Shown in pieces: positions 54,501 through 62,420 of a DNA stretch of 64,000 bases (position 1 is its first letter; every line of letters starts with the position of its first letter). Source of the stretch: JACVRX01 sp963831385. Lineage in GTDB: Bacteria; Actinomycetota; Actinomycetes; Jiangellales; Jiangellaceae. The notes under the pieces are model-generated. The model worked only from the letters and a program-made list of their open reading frames with translations, did not search any database and was not told the DNA's origin. The position numbers were made by a program, and so were the translations under genes. The stretch is taken from assembly GCA_963831385.1 (NCBI GenBank), contig CAWHPW010000013.1, forward strand, positions 1 to 64,000. Direction: 5' to 3'.

Positions 54501-54943
54501 GGCTCCAGGTCGCCGGCCATGCCCAGCCCGGCGAGCATCTGCAGGCAGAAACCGTGCGTGGTCGCGATGGTCGCGGCGTCGAACGCGGCCAGCGCCCGGG
54601 TGAGCCGGTGCCGGCGGCGCACGACCTCGGCGTCCGGCGCGTCGGCGAGCAGCGCCAGTACCGGGTCGTCGCCGCTGAGCCGCGCACTGGCAGGGTCGGC
54701 CAAGCCGCGCTCGACGGTAACCAGCCGTTCCCGCACCCGCTCGCGCAGCTCCTGGGTCGCCGCCCGGCTGAACGTGACCAGCATCAGTTCGGGCAACTCG
54801 GCCACGCCTTCCGCGACGTAGCGGGTGGCGAGTGCGGCGATCGTGTAGGTCTTGCCAGTCCCGGCGCTGGCCTCCAGCACGGTGGTGCCGGTCGGGAGCG
54901 GACCGCACACGTCGAACGGCACGACGTCGATGACGGACGTCAT
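51545..54943 (-). CDS. recB: RecB exonuclease V beta subunit
   Basis: 1132 residues from the ATG at 54943. UvrD-type helicase motifs: VLEASAGTGKTYTIAALATR (Walker A), ATIATTHGFCLQML, VVLVDEFQDTDPLQWRILE, LIGDPKQAIYAFRGADL, VQVVTIHGAKGLQFPVVYVP, LLYVAMTRAR. The C-terminal nuclease is intact: GTLVHTVLEYVD, GSIDAVLRVRMPDG and VVVDYKTNWLGG. Processive helicase-nuclease for double-strand break repair, working with RecC and RecD. Overlaps recC and recD by ATGA each. Confidence 0.96.
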   Translation of the reverse strand: MTSVIDVVPFDVCGPLPTGTTVLEASAGTGKTYTIAALATRYVAEGVAELPELMLVTFSRAATQELRERVRERLVTVERGLADPASARLSGDDPVLALLADAPDAEVVRRRHRLTRALAAFDAATIATTHGFCLQMLAGLGMAGDLEPDATFVEDVDDLVVEVVGDLYLRRFAAETAEPALDLRTALTVARAAIGDPQATLVASEAPDGSPARLRYALASDTEKEVYRRKRMRRLLDYDDLVSRLDDALRDPVRGAAAVERVRSRYKVVLVDEFQDTDPLQWRILETAFHGTTTLVLIGDPKQAIYAFRGADLIAYLSARDVASEHRTLARNWRSDSPLLTALGSVFRGAALGDERIPVRDVVASHDEPRLDDAGPPLRLRVVRRALADVSDRAKITAKVARRIVAEDVACDIVKLLDGPARLALKGDARAVSPGDIAVLVRTNDQAAMVRDTLAAAGVPAVLTGSRSVFLAPTARDWLCLLRALEQPHRAGLVRAAALTPFVGWTPRQLADSGDAGTDELGQLLRSWRDVLAARGVAALLEVMTSSGLVERLLGTDDGERRLTDVRHIGQALHAAAVTGRLGLAAIVEWLQRRINEAAADAAEERSRRLESDADAVQVVTIHGAKGLQFPVVYVPYGWDRYVPDNPDPLRLHDADGIRLLDVGGKDGPGYFERRDSHLAEELGEDLRLLYVAMTRARCQVVAWWVPATTAEHAPLSRLLFSDFDSAEQPPTRVRLMRDVDVRGRLVDLFSLAAGTVAVEDVADDRAARWRPVSDSAPALAAATFDRGLDEGWRRTSYTGLTRFLHDDVVPEPGVGSEPELEAEERQDEPAAPSVAAAASVDLLEEALRTVPSPLADFPSGAAFGTLVHTVLEYVDPSADDVAAELRERCTEAVERQFGVPVEPIALADGLFPPLETPLGPLADGRRLRDFSTADRLAELDFELPLAGGDHPSAADATVAAIADLLRRHIPPSDPLAGYADALRAPGLGGQRLRGYLSGSIDAVLRVRMPDGDLRHVVVDYKTNWLGGFGPSGAEPLTAWDYRPEAMAAEMIRAHYPLQALLYSVALHRFLRWRQPGYDPATHIGGVLYLFLRGMCGPETPVIGGVPCGVFSWQPPAGLIEDISALLDRGAP

Positions 54944-57900
54944 GCCGACTCCAGCTTCTCGGCTGCTCGCAGCGGCTCCCACAGCCGGCGAGCCAAAGCA
55001 CCGAACCGGTGCGGCTCGTCGCCGAGCCAGCCGATCGGCTGCTCGTCGTCGCTGGCCTTCTCGGCGAGAAGGACGTCGAACGGCGCCGGGTCTCCCCACA
55101 CCAGCCGGTGCGCGGGATCGGCCTGCTCGGCCTCAAACCGGTCGCTCGCCCACTCTTTCTCGGCCAAGGCGGTTGCATTGGCGGCCGTCGCGTTCACCCG
55201 CTTGGCGGCGTATTCGGCCGATGTCTTGACCGCGACCGGGAGCGGTGCGCACAGGCCTTGTGCGCGGAGCTCTACCAGCCCGGCCAGGTGCTGACGGGCG
55301 GTCTCCGCGTCGACGGGGCCAAGGTGTGACGTCGCCACGCCCTCTCGCCTGTCCCGTCCGACCGTCGCGGCGGTCCAGGTCTGGTCCGGATGCGCCGACG
55401 TCAGCGCCAGCAGTTGCGCCCACGCGCGCAGCCGGTGCTTGGGCGAGAGCCGCGAGTACTCGACCCGGACCACGGTCCCGTCGTGGATTCCGCCGACCGT
55501 GCCGACCAGGCGACGGCCGGCGATATCAACGGAGATGTCGACCGTCCGCGCGGAGCCGATGCGCAGCTCCTCGCTCGCCTCGACCAGCGGCTCGACCTCG
55601 GCCATCACACCGTCGACGACCCGCTTGCCCAGCTGGCCCGGCGGGAGCGTTTGCCGTCGCCACTCGGCCTGGATGCAGGTCAATGCATCGGCACCGGCCA
55701 GCCGCGCCCGGAGCAGCCGGTCTCCGACGGCCCACTTGTTCAGCGGATCCAGCTCGACGGCGAGCGCGTCGTCGAGCTCCTCGTCGTCGCCGACCAGGGT
55801 GACGCCGAGCCGCTGCCGCAGGAACGCCTTCGCCGGGTGCTCGAGGAACGCGATCAGGTCGTCGAGCGCGAGTTCGTCGGGCTCGTCCGGCGGGGCGAGC
55901 GGCGGGTTCAGGAACGGGCCCTGCCCAACGCGGGATTGCCCGGCCCGGACGGCTCCGGCGAGTGACTGTCGGTCGAAGCTGAACGGCCGCTCCGCGCCGA
56001 GCTCGCCGGGGACGAAGTTGCGCTCGTCGAACGGCTGCAGCGGGTGATGGACGACGACGTGCTCACGGGCCGATCGACCGTCGGACGTGCGAACCAGCCC
56101 GTCGGCGGCGTCGAGGATCTCGCCAACGGGGACCGCGGGTGGGCGCGGAGCGTTGGTGCGCGGGTCGGCACCGGTGTAGAGGACGACCAGGTGGTCCTTG
56201 GCGGCGAGGATCGCGTCGAGTAGGAGCTGACGGTCCTCGCTGCGCGGGTCGCGTTCGCCGACTCGCGGGTCGCGGGCCAGGACGTCGTCGCCGTCGACGC
56301 TCGCGGTCCGCGGGAACCGGCCGTCGTCGAGCCCGAGCAGGCAGACGACGCGGTGCGGCACCGAGCGCATCGGCACCATCGAGCACATGGTCAGCTCCCC
56401 GGTGCGGAAGTTGGCCCGGGTCGGGCGGCCGCGCAGCCGGTCGGCGAGCAGGGCGCGGATGTCGGCCAGGGTCAGCGTGATCGACGTCGCCCGATCTCCG
56501 GCATCCTGAGCGACCTGTGCGAGCTCGCGCTGGGCCTGGGCCCGCTGCCACTCGTCGGTCTCGGTGACGTCGGTGAGCCGGGCCATCCCAGTGCCCAGCG
56601 CCTCCAGCCAGTGGGCGAGCGGGTACTCGCCGGTGAGGTCGTCGAGGGTGATTGCCAGCCGGTCGACCAGCTCGGCCAGCCGGCCGGCGAGGTCGATGTC
56701 GCTGCTGTCGACGTCGTCGAGCGGCAGCGCCCTGTCGATCCACCGCAGCCCGTCCTCGGCCATCGCCGCCCCGAGCAGAATGCGGTCGAGGCCAGTGCGC
56801 CAGGTGTTCTGCGGGATCGCGGCCAGGTCGTACGGCGCGCGGTGTTCACCGTCGAGCCCCCACCGAATGCCCGACGCCGCCACCCAACCCCGCAGGCGTT
56901 CCAGGTCGTCGTCGGAGAATCGGAACCGCCGCCGAACGGGCGTCGACGCGGCGAGGTCGAGCACCTGGCTCGCCGTAACGCGGGCATCGGCGAGCTCGAG
57001 CATCGCCGCAACGGTGGCGAGCAACGGGTTGGTCTGGCGCAGGGAGCGGTCGGCGAGGCGGACCCGGAGCCGGTGACCGGGGTGGCGGTTCTCGTCGGCC
57101 GCGGTGTCGTCAGCAAGGCCGAACGTCGCGGAGATCAGCGGCGCGTAGTCCTCGATGTCCGGGCACATGACCAGCACGTCGCGTGGTTCGAGGGTGGTGT
57201 CCTCGGCAAGCAGGCCGACGAGCACCTCGCGCAGCACCTCGACCTGCCGCTCGGGCCCGTGGCAGGCGTGTACCTGCAGGGTTCGGTCGGTTGGATCGAG
57301 GAGCGGTCTCGCAGGCGAGACCGGGTTCGCGTCATCCTGCAAGGACTGCTGCAGCCGCCCGAGCAGGGTCAGTGGACGCTCAGCGAGCGGATGGTGATGG
57401 TGCTCGACGGTCTCCGCTCCGGCGGTGATCCGGAGCTGCAGCTCGCGGGAGTCGCGGCCGAGGCTCGCCAGCAAGACGTTGCGGGGAACGTCGGCCGTCT
57501 GGTCGTCACGCCGATTCGGGACCTCGCCCGGATAGGCGAAGGCGGCGACCTGCTCCCACAAAGCGGGGGAGGGATGCGGGAGCCACAGGTGGACGTCGCG
57601 GTGCTCGGCGAGCGCGACGACGACGTCGAGCTGCGCGGTTGTCAGCCGGGTGGGCCCGAACAGCGACAGCCGGTCCGGCAGGTCTACCAGATCCGGCTCG
57701 GTGCGCAACCGCTGGCAGGCAGCGGCGAGGCGCTCGGCCGGGCTCGGCAGGCCGACCCGGCTGCGGACCTGCCGCCACAGCTCCGCCTGCCAGCGCAGGT
57801 CGTCGGACACGTCGGAGTCGTCGCCGTCCGCCCAGGACCGGAGCATCGACGGGCGATGGGCACCGTACGAGTCGTACAGGGCGGCGAGATGGCGGGCGGT

Positions 57901-58338
57901 GGCCAGCCGCCGTCCGGTGCGATGGGCGAGCGCGGCGTCGCCGATGCCGAGATGTCGCGCGAGCGTCGCGCACCACTCCTGCGGCGCGCACTCGTCGATG
58001 GTCTCGAGCAGCGGCCAGACCAACCGGTCGGGACTCCACGGATCGTCGTCGGGCTCGATACCAGCGGCACGAGCCAGGGCGTCGGCGACCAGCGCCGACG
58101 GGTGTGGGAACCGCACGTTGGCGCACACGCCGTCCTGCTCGCCGGTCGACGTGCCGAGCACGTGGGACAGCCGCTGCGTGACCCACCGCTCGACACCCCT
58201 GGCAGGAACCGCGATGACCTCGGGCGTGAACGGGTCGCCCGGCGGCTCGCGCAGCACCTCTCCGAGCCCGTCGACCAGCCGGTCGGCGCGCTCGGACCGG
58301 TGGACATGCAGCACGTTGCCCCTCCGGTCCGAACTCAC
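54940..58338 (-). CDS. recC: RecC exonuclease V gamma subunit
   Basis: 1132 residues from the GTG at 58338 (VSSDRRGNVLHVHRSERADR). RecC features: EVIAVPARGVERWVTQRLSH, VRFPHPSALVADALARA, LSLFGPTRLTTAQLDVVVAL, LQVHACHGPERQVEVLREVL, DVLVMCPDIEDYAPLISATF, LTMCSMVPMRSVPHRVVCLL, FVPGELGAERPFSFDRQSLA. An inactive helicase fold that scans DNA and splits strands. First gene of recC-recB-recD. Confidence 0.95.
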   Translation of the reverse strand: MSSDRRGNVLHVHRSERADRLVDGLGEVLREPPGDPFTPEVIAVPARGVERWVTQRLSHVLGTSTGEQDGVCANVRFPHPSALVADALARAAGIEPDDDPWSPDRLVWPLLETIDECAPQEWCATLARHLGIGDAALAHRTGRRLATARHLAALYDSYGAHRPSMLRSWADGDDSDVSDDLRWQAELWRQVRSRVGLPSPAERLAAACQRLRTEPDLVDLPDRLSLFGPTRLTTAQLDVVVALAEHRDVHLWLPHPSPALWEQVAAFAYPGEVPNRRDDQTADVPRNVLLASLGRDSRELQLRITAGAETVEHHHHPLAERPLTLLGRLQQSLQDDANPVSPARPLLDPTDRTLQVHACHGPERQVEVLREVLVGLLAEDTTLEPRDVLVMCPDIEDYAPLISATFGLADDTAADENRHPGHRLRVRLADRSLRQTNPLLATVAAMLELADARVTASQVLDLAASTPVRRRFRFSDDDLERLRGWVAASGIRWGLDGEHRAPYDLAAIPQNTWRTGLDRILLGAAMAEDGLRWIDRALPLDDVDSSDIDLAGRLAELVDRLAITLDDLTGEYPLAHWLEALGTGMARLTDVTETDEWQRAQAQRELAQVAQDAGDRATSITLTLADIRALLADRLRGRPTRANFRTGELTMCSMVPMRSVPHRVVCLLGLDDGRFPRTASVDGDDVLARDPRVGERDPRSEDRQLLLDAILAAKDHLVVLYTGADPRTNAPRPPAVPVGEILDAADGLVRTSDGRSAREHVVVHHPLQPFDERNFVPGELGAERPFSFDRQSLAGAVRAGQSRVGQGPFLNPPLAPPDEPDELALDDLIAFLEHPAKAFLRQRLGVTLVGDDEELDDALAVELDPLNKWAVGDRLLRARLAGADALTCIQAEWRRQTLPPGQLGKRVVDGVMAEVEPLVEASEELRIGSARTVDISVDIAGRRLVGTVGGIHDGTVVRVEYSRLSPKHRLRAWAQLLALTSAHPDQTWTAATVGRDRREGVATSHLGPVDAETARQHLAGLVELRAQGLCAPLPVAVKTSAEYAAKRVNATAANATALAEKEWASDRFEAEQADPAHRLVWGDPAPFDVLLAEKASDDEQPIGWLGDEPHRFGALARRLWEPLRAAEKLESA

Positions 58339-58464
58339 GGTTCACCATTCGCGCCCCGACACTAGTGATGCGGACTGACGGGCGACCGGCGGATTCGCGG
58401 CTCGAGGCGCAGAGCGCATGATCGCCCGCAGCTTCAACCCTGCGGGTAGGGGCAACTCGCGGCG

Positions 58465-58857
58465 TCAGACGTCCGCTGGCCAGTGTTCGACCGCGAGTTC
58501 GACCATCGGGAAGTCAGCGACGTTGGCCGTGGCCAGGCTCGCTCCGATTCCGACAGCGGCTGCCGCGATCAGGCAGTCCGCCTGATGAATCGTGACACCC
58601 TGGTCGGCGAACTCGCGCCGCCAGACACCTGCCCGGATGCCTTCGGCAACGCCAAGTGGCGCCACCCGAAGTCCGTTGAACAGCCGCCGAGCCATTGGCT
58701 CCTCCCGTGGGCGAAGACCTCGCCAGATCTCCTCGACCGAGATCGCACACACCCAAGGTTCGGTGCCGATTCGTCGTAGCGCGGCGAGTCTGGATGCAGC
58801 GGGACGACCCCGTAGTGCGTCGATGAGAACTGTCGAGTCCATCAGCAGCCGGGACAC
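58465..58857 (-). CDS. PIN-domain (VapC) ribonuclease toxin
   Basis: 130 residues from the GTG at 58857. LLMDSTVLIDALRGRPAA (first Asp), CAISVEEIWRGLRP (Glu), TIHQADCLIAAAAVGIGA (Asp) and LATANVADFPMVE (Asp): a complete PIN active site. 2 bp downstream of the RHH antitoxin stop. Confidence 0.9.
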   Translation of the reverse strand: MSRLLMDSTVLIDALRGRPAASRLAALRRIGTEPWVCAISVEEIWRGLRPREEPMARRLFNGLRVAPLGVAEGIRAGVWRREFADQGVTIHQADCLIAAAAVGIGASLATANVADFPMVELAVEHWPADV

Positions 58858-58859
58858 GG

Positions 58860-59099
58860 CTACCCGGCGCGGCGTGTGTCGCCGTGGCGCTGGTTTCGCA
58901 CCCACGCGGCAGGGTCGTCGTCCCAGTCATGGCCGGTGTCGGGTATTTGGCCGAGCGAGGCCTCGATGTCGTCCCAGCGTCGCTCGTCATCGAGTCCCCG
59001 TCGGATCAACTCGGCAATGAAGGCGCTCCGGCGCCGGGGGCCGACTCGGTGATCGAGTTCGGCGACCAACTCGTCATCCAGCGCTATGTGTACACGCAT
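58860..59099 (-). CDS. VapB-like ribbon-helix-helix antitoxin
   Basis: 79 residues: MRVHIALDDELVAELDHRVG, RRRSAFIAELIRRGLDDERR (RHH fold) and an acidic, Trp-containing toxin-binding tail (HDWDDDPAAWVRNQ). Start at ATG 59099. The toxin follows immediately. Confidence 0.88.
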   Translation of the reverse strand: MRVHIALDDELVAELDHRVGPRRRSAFIAELIRRGLDDERRWDDIEASLGQIPDTGHDWDDDPAAWVRNQRHGDTRRAG

Positions 59100-59148
59100 G
59101 TGCTGACGATAGCACACACCTTCCGATGCCCTGGTCATCGACGGCCGG

Positions 59149-60069
59149 TCAGCCAATGCTGTCGTCTCGCCCGTTCCCGGCTGCGTCGGCCAGGCGTACC
59201 TGCACCGTCCGTTCCTCCGTGCCGCGGAGTATCACCAGCGCGATCTCACCGTCGGCCACCGTCGCCAGCGCCTCGAACAGATCATCCGTGCCGCGAACCG
59301 GACGGCCGGCCGCCTGCACGACGAGGTCGCCCTGGGAGAGGCCGGCTCGCGACGCCGGGCTGTCGTCCTCCACATGCTGGACGAGCAGCCCGTCGGCCTC
59401 TGGAAGACCGACGGCCCGTCGCAGTCGCCGGGCGACGTGTGCGGGTGCGACCCCGATCCCGAGCCGAGGCCGGGCAGCCGACTCTCCGCTCGCGAGCGCG
59501 TCCATGCGTGTTCGCAAGCTCTCATCTGCTGGGATCGCGAGGTAGAAGCCTTCGCCGAGACGGTTCGTGTTCACCCCGAGCAGCTTTCCGTCGGCGTTCA
59601 CAATCGGTCCGCCCGACGAGCCGGGCAGGAGCGGCGCATCGTGTTCGATGCTGCCCGTGATCCGACGGCCGCGAGGTCCTCGGAAGCTGCGTTCGACTCC
59701 GGTCACGAAGCCGAGGGTCACTCGCAGCCCCCGACCGCCCGGGTTGGCGAGCGCGAAGACGGGTGCGCCGAGTCCAGGGGCATCGTCGGCTGCCCACTCG
59801 ATGGTCGGCGAGTCTCCGGTCTCGACCTCGACGACGGCGAGGTCTCCGTCGACATCGAGGCCCTTGACGTGGCCGACCGCTGTATTCCCGTCGGCGAACG
59901 TCACACGGACCTCGTCACCGCGCACATTGTGCGCGTTGGTCAGGACCCGCCCGCCGGCGATAACCACGCCTGATCCGACGCCCCACCGCTGCCCGATACC
60001 AACAACCGCAGCGCCGGTCTGCTCGGCCACCTGTCGAATCTGTCCCTGAATCTCGTCGAGCACTCCCAT
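59149..60069 (-). CDS. Trypsin-like serine protease with PDZ domain (HtrA-like)
   Basis: 306 residues from the ATG at 60069 (GGAGG upstream). Chymotrypsin fold with His in VLTNAHNVRGDEV, Asp in DVDGDLAVVEVETG and Ser in APLLPGSSGGPIVNADG; C-terminal PDZ (LLVQHVEDDSPASRAGLSQG, GRPVRGTDDLFEAL). There is no signal peptide or transmembrane helix, so unlike most HtrA proteins it seems cytoplasmic. Divergent from the HxlR regulator across a long palindrome. Confidence 0.9.
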   Translation of the reverse strand: MGVLDEIQGQIRQVAEQTGAAVVGIGQRWGVGSGVVIAGGRVLTNAHNVRGDEVRVTFADGNTAVGHVKGLDVDGDLAVVEVETGDSPTIEWAADDAPGLGAPVFALANPGGRGLRVTLGFVTGVERSFRGPRGRRITGSIEHDAPLLPGSSGGPIVNADGKLLGVNTNRLGEGFYLAIPADESLRTRMDALASGESAARPRLGIGVAPAHVARRLRRAVGLPEADGLLVQHVEDDSPASRAGLSQGDLVVQAAGRPVRGTDDLFEALATVADGEIALVILRGTEERTVQVRLADAAGNGRDDSIG

Positions 60070-60086
60070 GGCGTTCCTCCAGCGAG

Positions 60087-60113
60087 TAGTGAGTTGCAAG
60101 TTGCTACTCACTA
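60087..60113. promoter_or_regulatory. 27-bp near-perfect palindrome, likely HxlR operator
   Basis: Outer arms TAGTGAGT (60087-60094) and ACTCACTA (60106-60113) pair perfectly; inside them GCAA-G-TTGC (60096-60104) is also symmetric. It lies in the 81-bp divergent gap between protease and HxlR genes, 17 bp from the protease start. Best operator candidate of the right-hand region. Confidence 0.7.
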
Positions 60114-60150
60114 TGCGGGCGCCACACCCGCCGGGGCTACGCTCTATGCG

Positions 60151-60594
60151 ATGAGCGAACGCGAGCGTTCCGTCCGCGAGCGCGAAACATCCCCGCTCGC
60201 CGCGGCCCTGGCCCGAGTCGGGGATCGATGGACCCTACTGATCGTGCAGGCCCTGCTCGGCGGATCCCGGCGGTTCAACGAGCTGCTGGAGCAGATTCCG
60301 GGAATCGCCCCCAACGTGCTGTCCGAGCGCCTCAAGCGGCTCGAGCGCGACGCCCTCGTCATCTCACGGCCCTATACCGATCGGCCACCACGCGCCGCAT
60401 ATGAGCTGACCGCCGAAGGCAAGGAACTCGCCGGCGCACTGCGCCTGCTGGCCCATTGGGGGGCGCGGCACACCCTCCCCGCCGAGGCGCCTCGGCACCC
60501 CTCGTGCGGAACCCCGCTCGAGGCCAGGTGGTACTGCCCGACCTGTGACCGCCTCGTCGAAGACCAGCCCGAGACCGAGATGTACTACCTGTAG
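60151..60594 (+). CDS. HxlR-family transcriptional regulator
   Basis: 147 residues from the ATG at 60151. Winged helix with SPLAAALARVGDRWTLLIVQ, ALLGGSRRFNELLEQIPGIA, NVLSERLKRLERDALVISRP, YELTAEGKELAGALRLLAHW. The C-terminal SCGTPLEARWYCPTCDR resembles a zinc-ribbon pair of CxxC-like cysteines, which may bind metal or sense thiols. Probably controls itself and the protease. Confidence 0.93.
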   Translation: MSERERSVRERETSPLAAALARVGDRWTLLIVQALLGGSRRFNELLEQIPGIAPNVLSERLKRLERDALVISRPYTDRPPRAAYELTAEGKELAGALRLLAHWGARHTLPAEAPRHPSCGTPLEARWYCPTCDRLVEDQPETEMYYL

Positions 60595-60650
60595 TCGAGC
60601 AACGTGCCTCGCCACGGGTGGTCAGCGTGCGACAGAAACTCCGAACGCAG

Positions 60651-62153
60651 TTACCACGCCGTGGGTTTGCTGGGGGTTCGCAGCCACACATCGAAGAACG
60701 AGTCGAGTTCCTGACCAGAAACCTCCTCGTAGACCGCTTCGAAGTCCTCCGTCGTGCCGGTGGCATCGTTGTAACGCGTCAGCCACTCTTGGGCCGCTGC
60801 GAAGAAGTCCTCGTCGCCCACCTTCACCCGTAGTGCGTGCAGGGTGGCGGCTCCTCTGTCGTAGATCGGGTCGAGGAACAGACCCAACGGTCCCGGATCG
60901 GCTACGACGACCGCCCAGAACGGGTCGTCAGCAGGGATTTCCATGACTGCGTCGAAGTTCGCCTGGGCCGGGTCGCCCCCCGAGCTCTCGGTCCACAACC
61001 ACTGGGCGTACGAGGCCCAGCCCTCATTGAGCCAGATGTCCTGCCAGCGCTCCGGGCTCACGGCGTTCCCGAACCACTGGTGGGCGAGTTCGTGCGCGAC
61101 AGTGGATTCGCGGGCGACCCGGGAGTACACGGGCCGAGTCTGCGTCTCGAGCGCGTAGCCGACGGTGTCGTCGTCGACGATCGAGCCGTAGGAGTTGAAC
61201 GGGTACGGCCCGAAGGATTCTTCGAGGAAGGCGATCATGTCCGGCTGGAGGGCGAGGCTGGCCTCCGTGATGGCCGCGTTGGCCGGCGTCAGGTTGTCGT
61301 CGACGGCGTCGATGATCGGCAGCCCGCCGGCCGTCTCGGAGAAGCGCAGGTCATAATCACCGACCGACGCCGTGGTCAGATAACTTGCCTGCTGGTCCGG
61401 GGCATTCCAGTACCAGGTGGTCCAGCCGTTCGCCGTGACGGGATCCTGCGCAGGCAGTCCGTTGGCGACCGCGACTTTTCCTTCGGGCACGGTGATCTGG
61501 AAGTCATAGGTCGCCTTGTCCGTCTGATGGTCGCTGACCGGATACCAGGTCATCGAGCCTTCGGGCTCGCCGACCACCATGGCGCCATCGCGGGTGGTCA
61601 CCCAGCCGTACAGGGCACCCTCGATGTCCTCAGGCCGGGTCGTCGCGCCCCCGTATGTGACGATGATCTTCGCCGACTGCCCTTTCTTGATCTTGGGACG
61701 AGGCTGGATCGTCAGTTCCCACACGCGGGCTTCGTCGTCCTGGACGTGCCAGTACGCAGCCCCCTCGACCTTGACGCCTGGCGCCGGCGGTGTCACCTCG
61801 CTCGCGGCCTTGCCGTTGACCGTGACTGCCTGCACCTCCAAACCGCGCAGGTCGAGGTTGAAGCGGTCCAGGTCCTGGGTGGCGACGAGGCTGATGGTGG
61901 CGATGCCATCCAGCTGACCGACGATGGGCGCGGGATCGGGCGGTGGTGGCGTGTAGGTGATGTCGAGGTCGTAATGCTTGACGTTGTAACCGCCGTTGCC
62001 GGCAAACGGGAAATAGGCGTCGCCCGCACCGGCCGCACCAGCTGTGTAACGAGGCCCATGCGGAGCCGCTGTCGCCCCTGCCGGCAGGGCGAGTGCCCCC
62101 GCCGCCACCAGGACAGCCATCAAAACACGGACCACTCTCACGCGCGAATTCAC
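60651..62153 (-). CDS. Secreted M1-family metallopeptidase
   Basis: 500 residues from the GTG at 62153. Signal peptide (VLMAVLVAAGALALPAGATA), then an N-terminal beta domain and a gluzincin domain: zinc motif STVAHELAHQWFGNAV and third ligand in LNEGWASYAQWLW. The usual GAMEN exopeptidase motif is replaced by VGYALETQTRPVYSR. Exported aminopeptidase-like enzyme; the modified motif may change substrate end-recognition. Convergent with HxlR. Confidence 0.92.
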   Translation of the reverse strand: MNSRVRVVRVLMAVLVAAGALALPAGATAAPHGPRYTAGAAGAGDAYFPFAGNGGYNVKHYDLDITYTPPPPDPAPIVGQLDGIATISLVATQDLDRFNLDLRGLEVQAVTVNGKAASEVTPPAPGVKVEGAAYWHVQDDEARVWELTIQPRPKIKKGQSAKIIVTYGGATTRPEDIEGALYGWVTTRDGAMVVGEPEGSMTWYPVSDHQTDKATYDFQITVPEGKVAVANGLPAQDPVTANGWTTWYWNAPDQQASYLTTASVGDYDLRFSETAGGLPIIDAVDDNLTPANAAITEASLALQPDMIAFLEESFGPYPFNSYGSIVDDDTVGYALETQTRPVYSRVARESTVAHELAHQWFGNAVSPERWQDIWLNEGWASYAQWLWTESSGGDPAQANFDAVMEIPADDPFWAVVVADPGPLGLFLDPIYDRGAATLHALRVKVGDEDFFAAAQEWLTRYNDATGTTEDFEAVYEEVSGQELDSFFDVWLRTPSKPTAW

Positions 62154-62420
62154 CGGTCCGTCTCCCTCCGCTCCGTATGTTTGCACTCTAGACGTGTCAT
62201 GGAAATTGTCCGATACCCACCCAGATCGGCGCCGCGGCGTCAGACTTCTCCCCGCGGTGAATCGCCATGGAGACGGCCGCGGCGACACGCGGACGAAGCG
62301 GAAGGACTCAGGGCGACCCGGGCAAGCCCTTGATCATCGCTGGAGCCAAGAGGACGATGATCGCGGGGGCGAGGCGGCGCCATCCGCCCAAGGTCGCCCT
62401 TGGGGGAGGCGGACGACGAC

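Noticed and set aside
56353..58365. 670-codon open frame on the plus strand
   Set aside because: Antisense shadow of recC, caused by high GC; recC itself has full family motifs.
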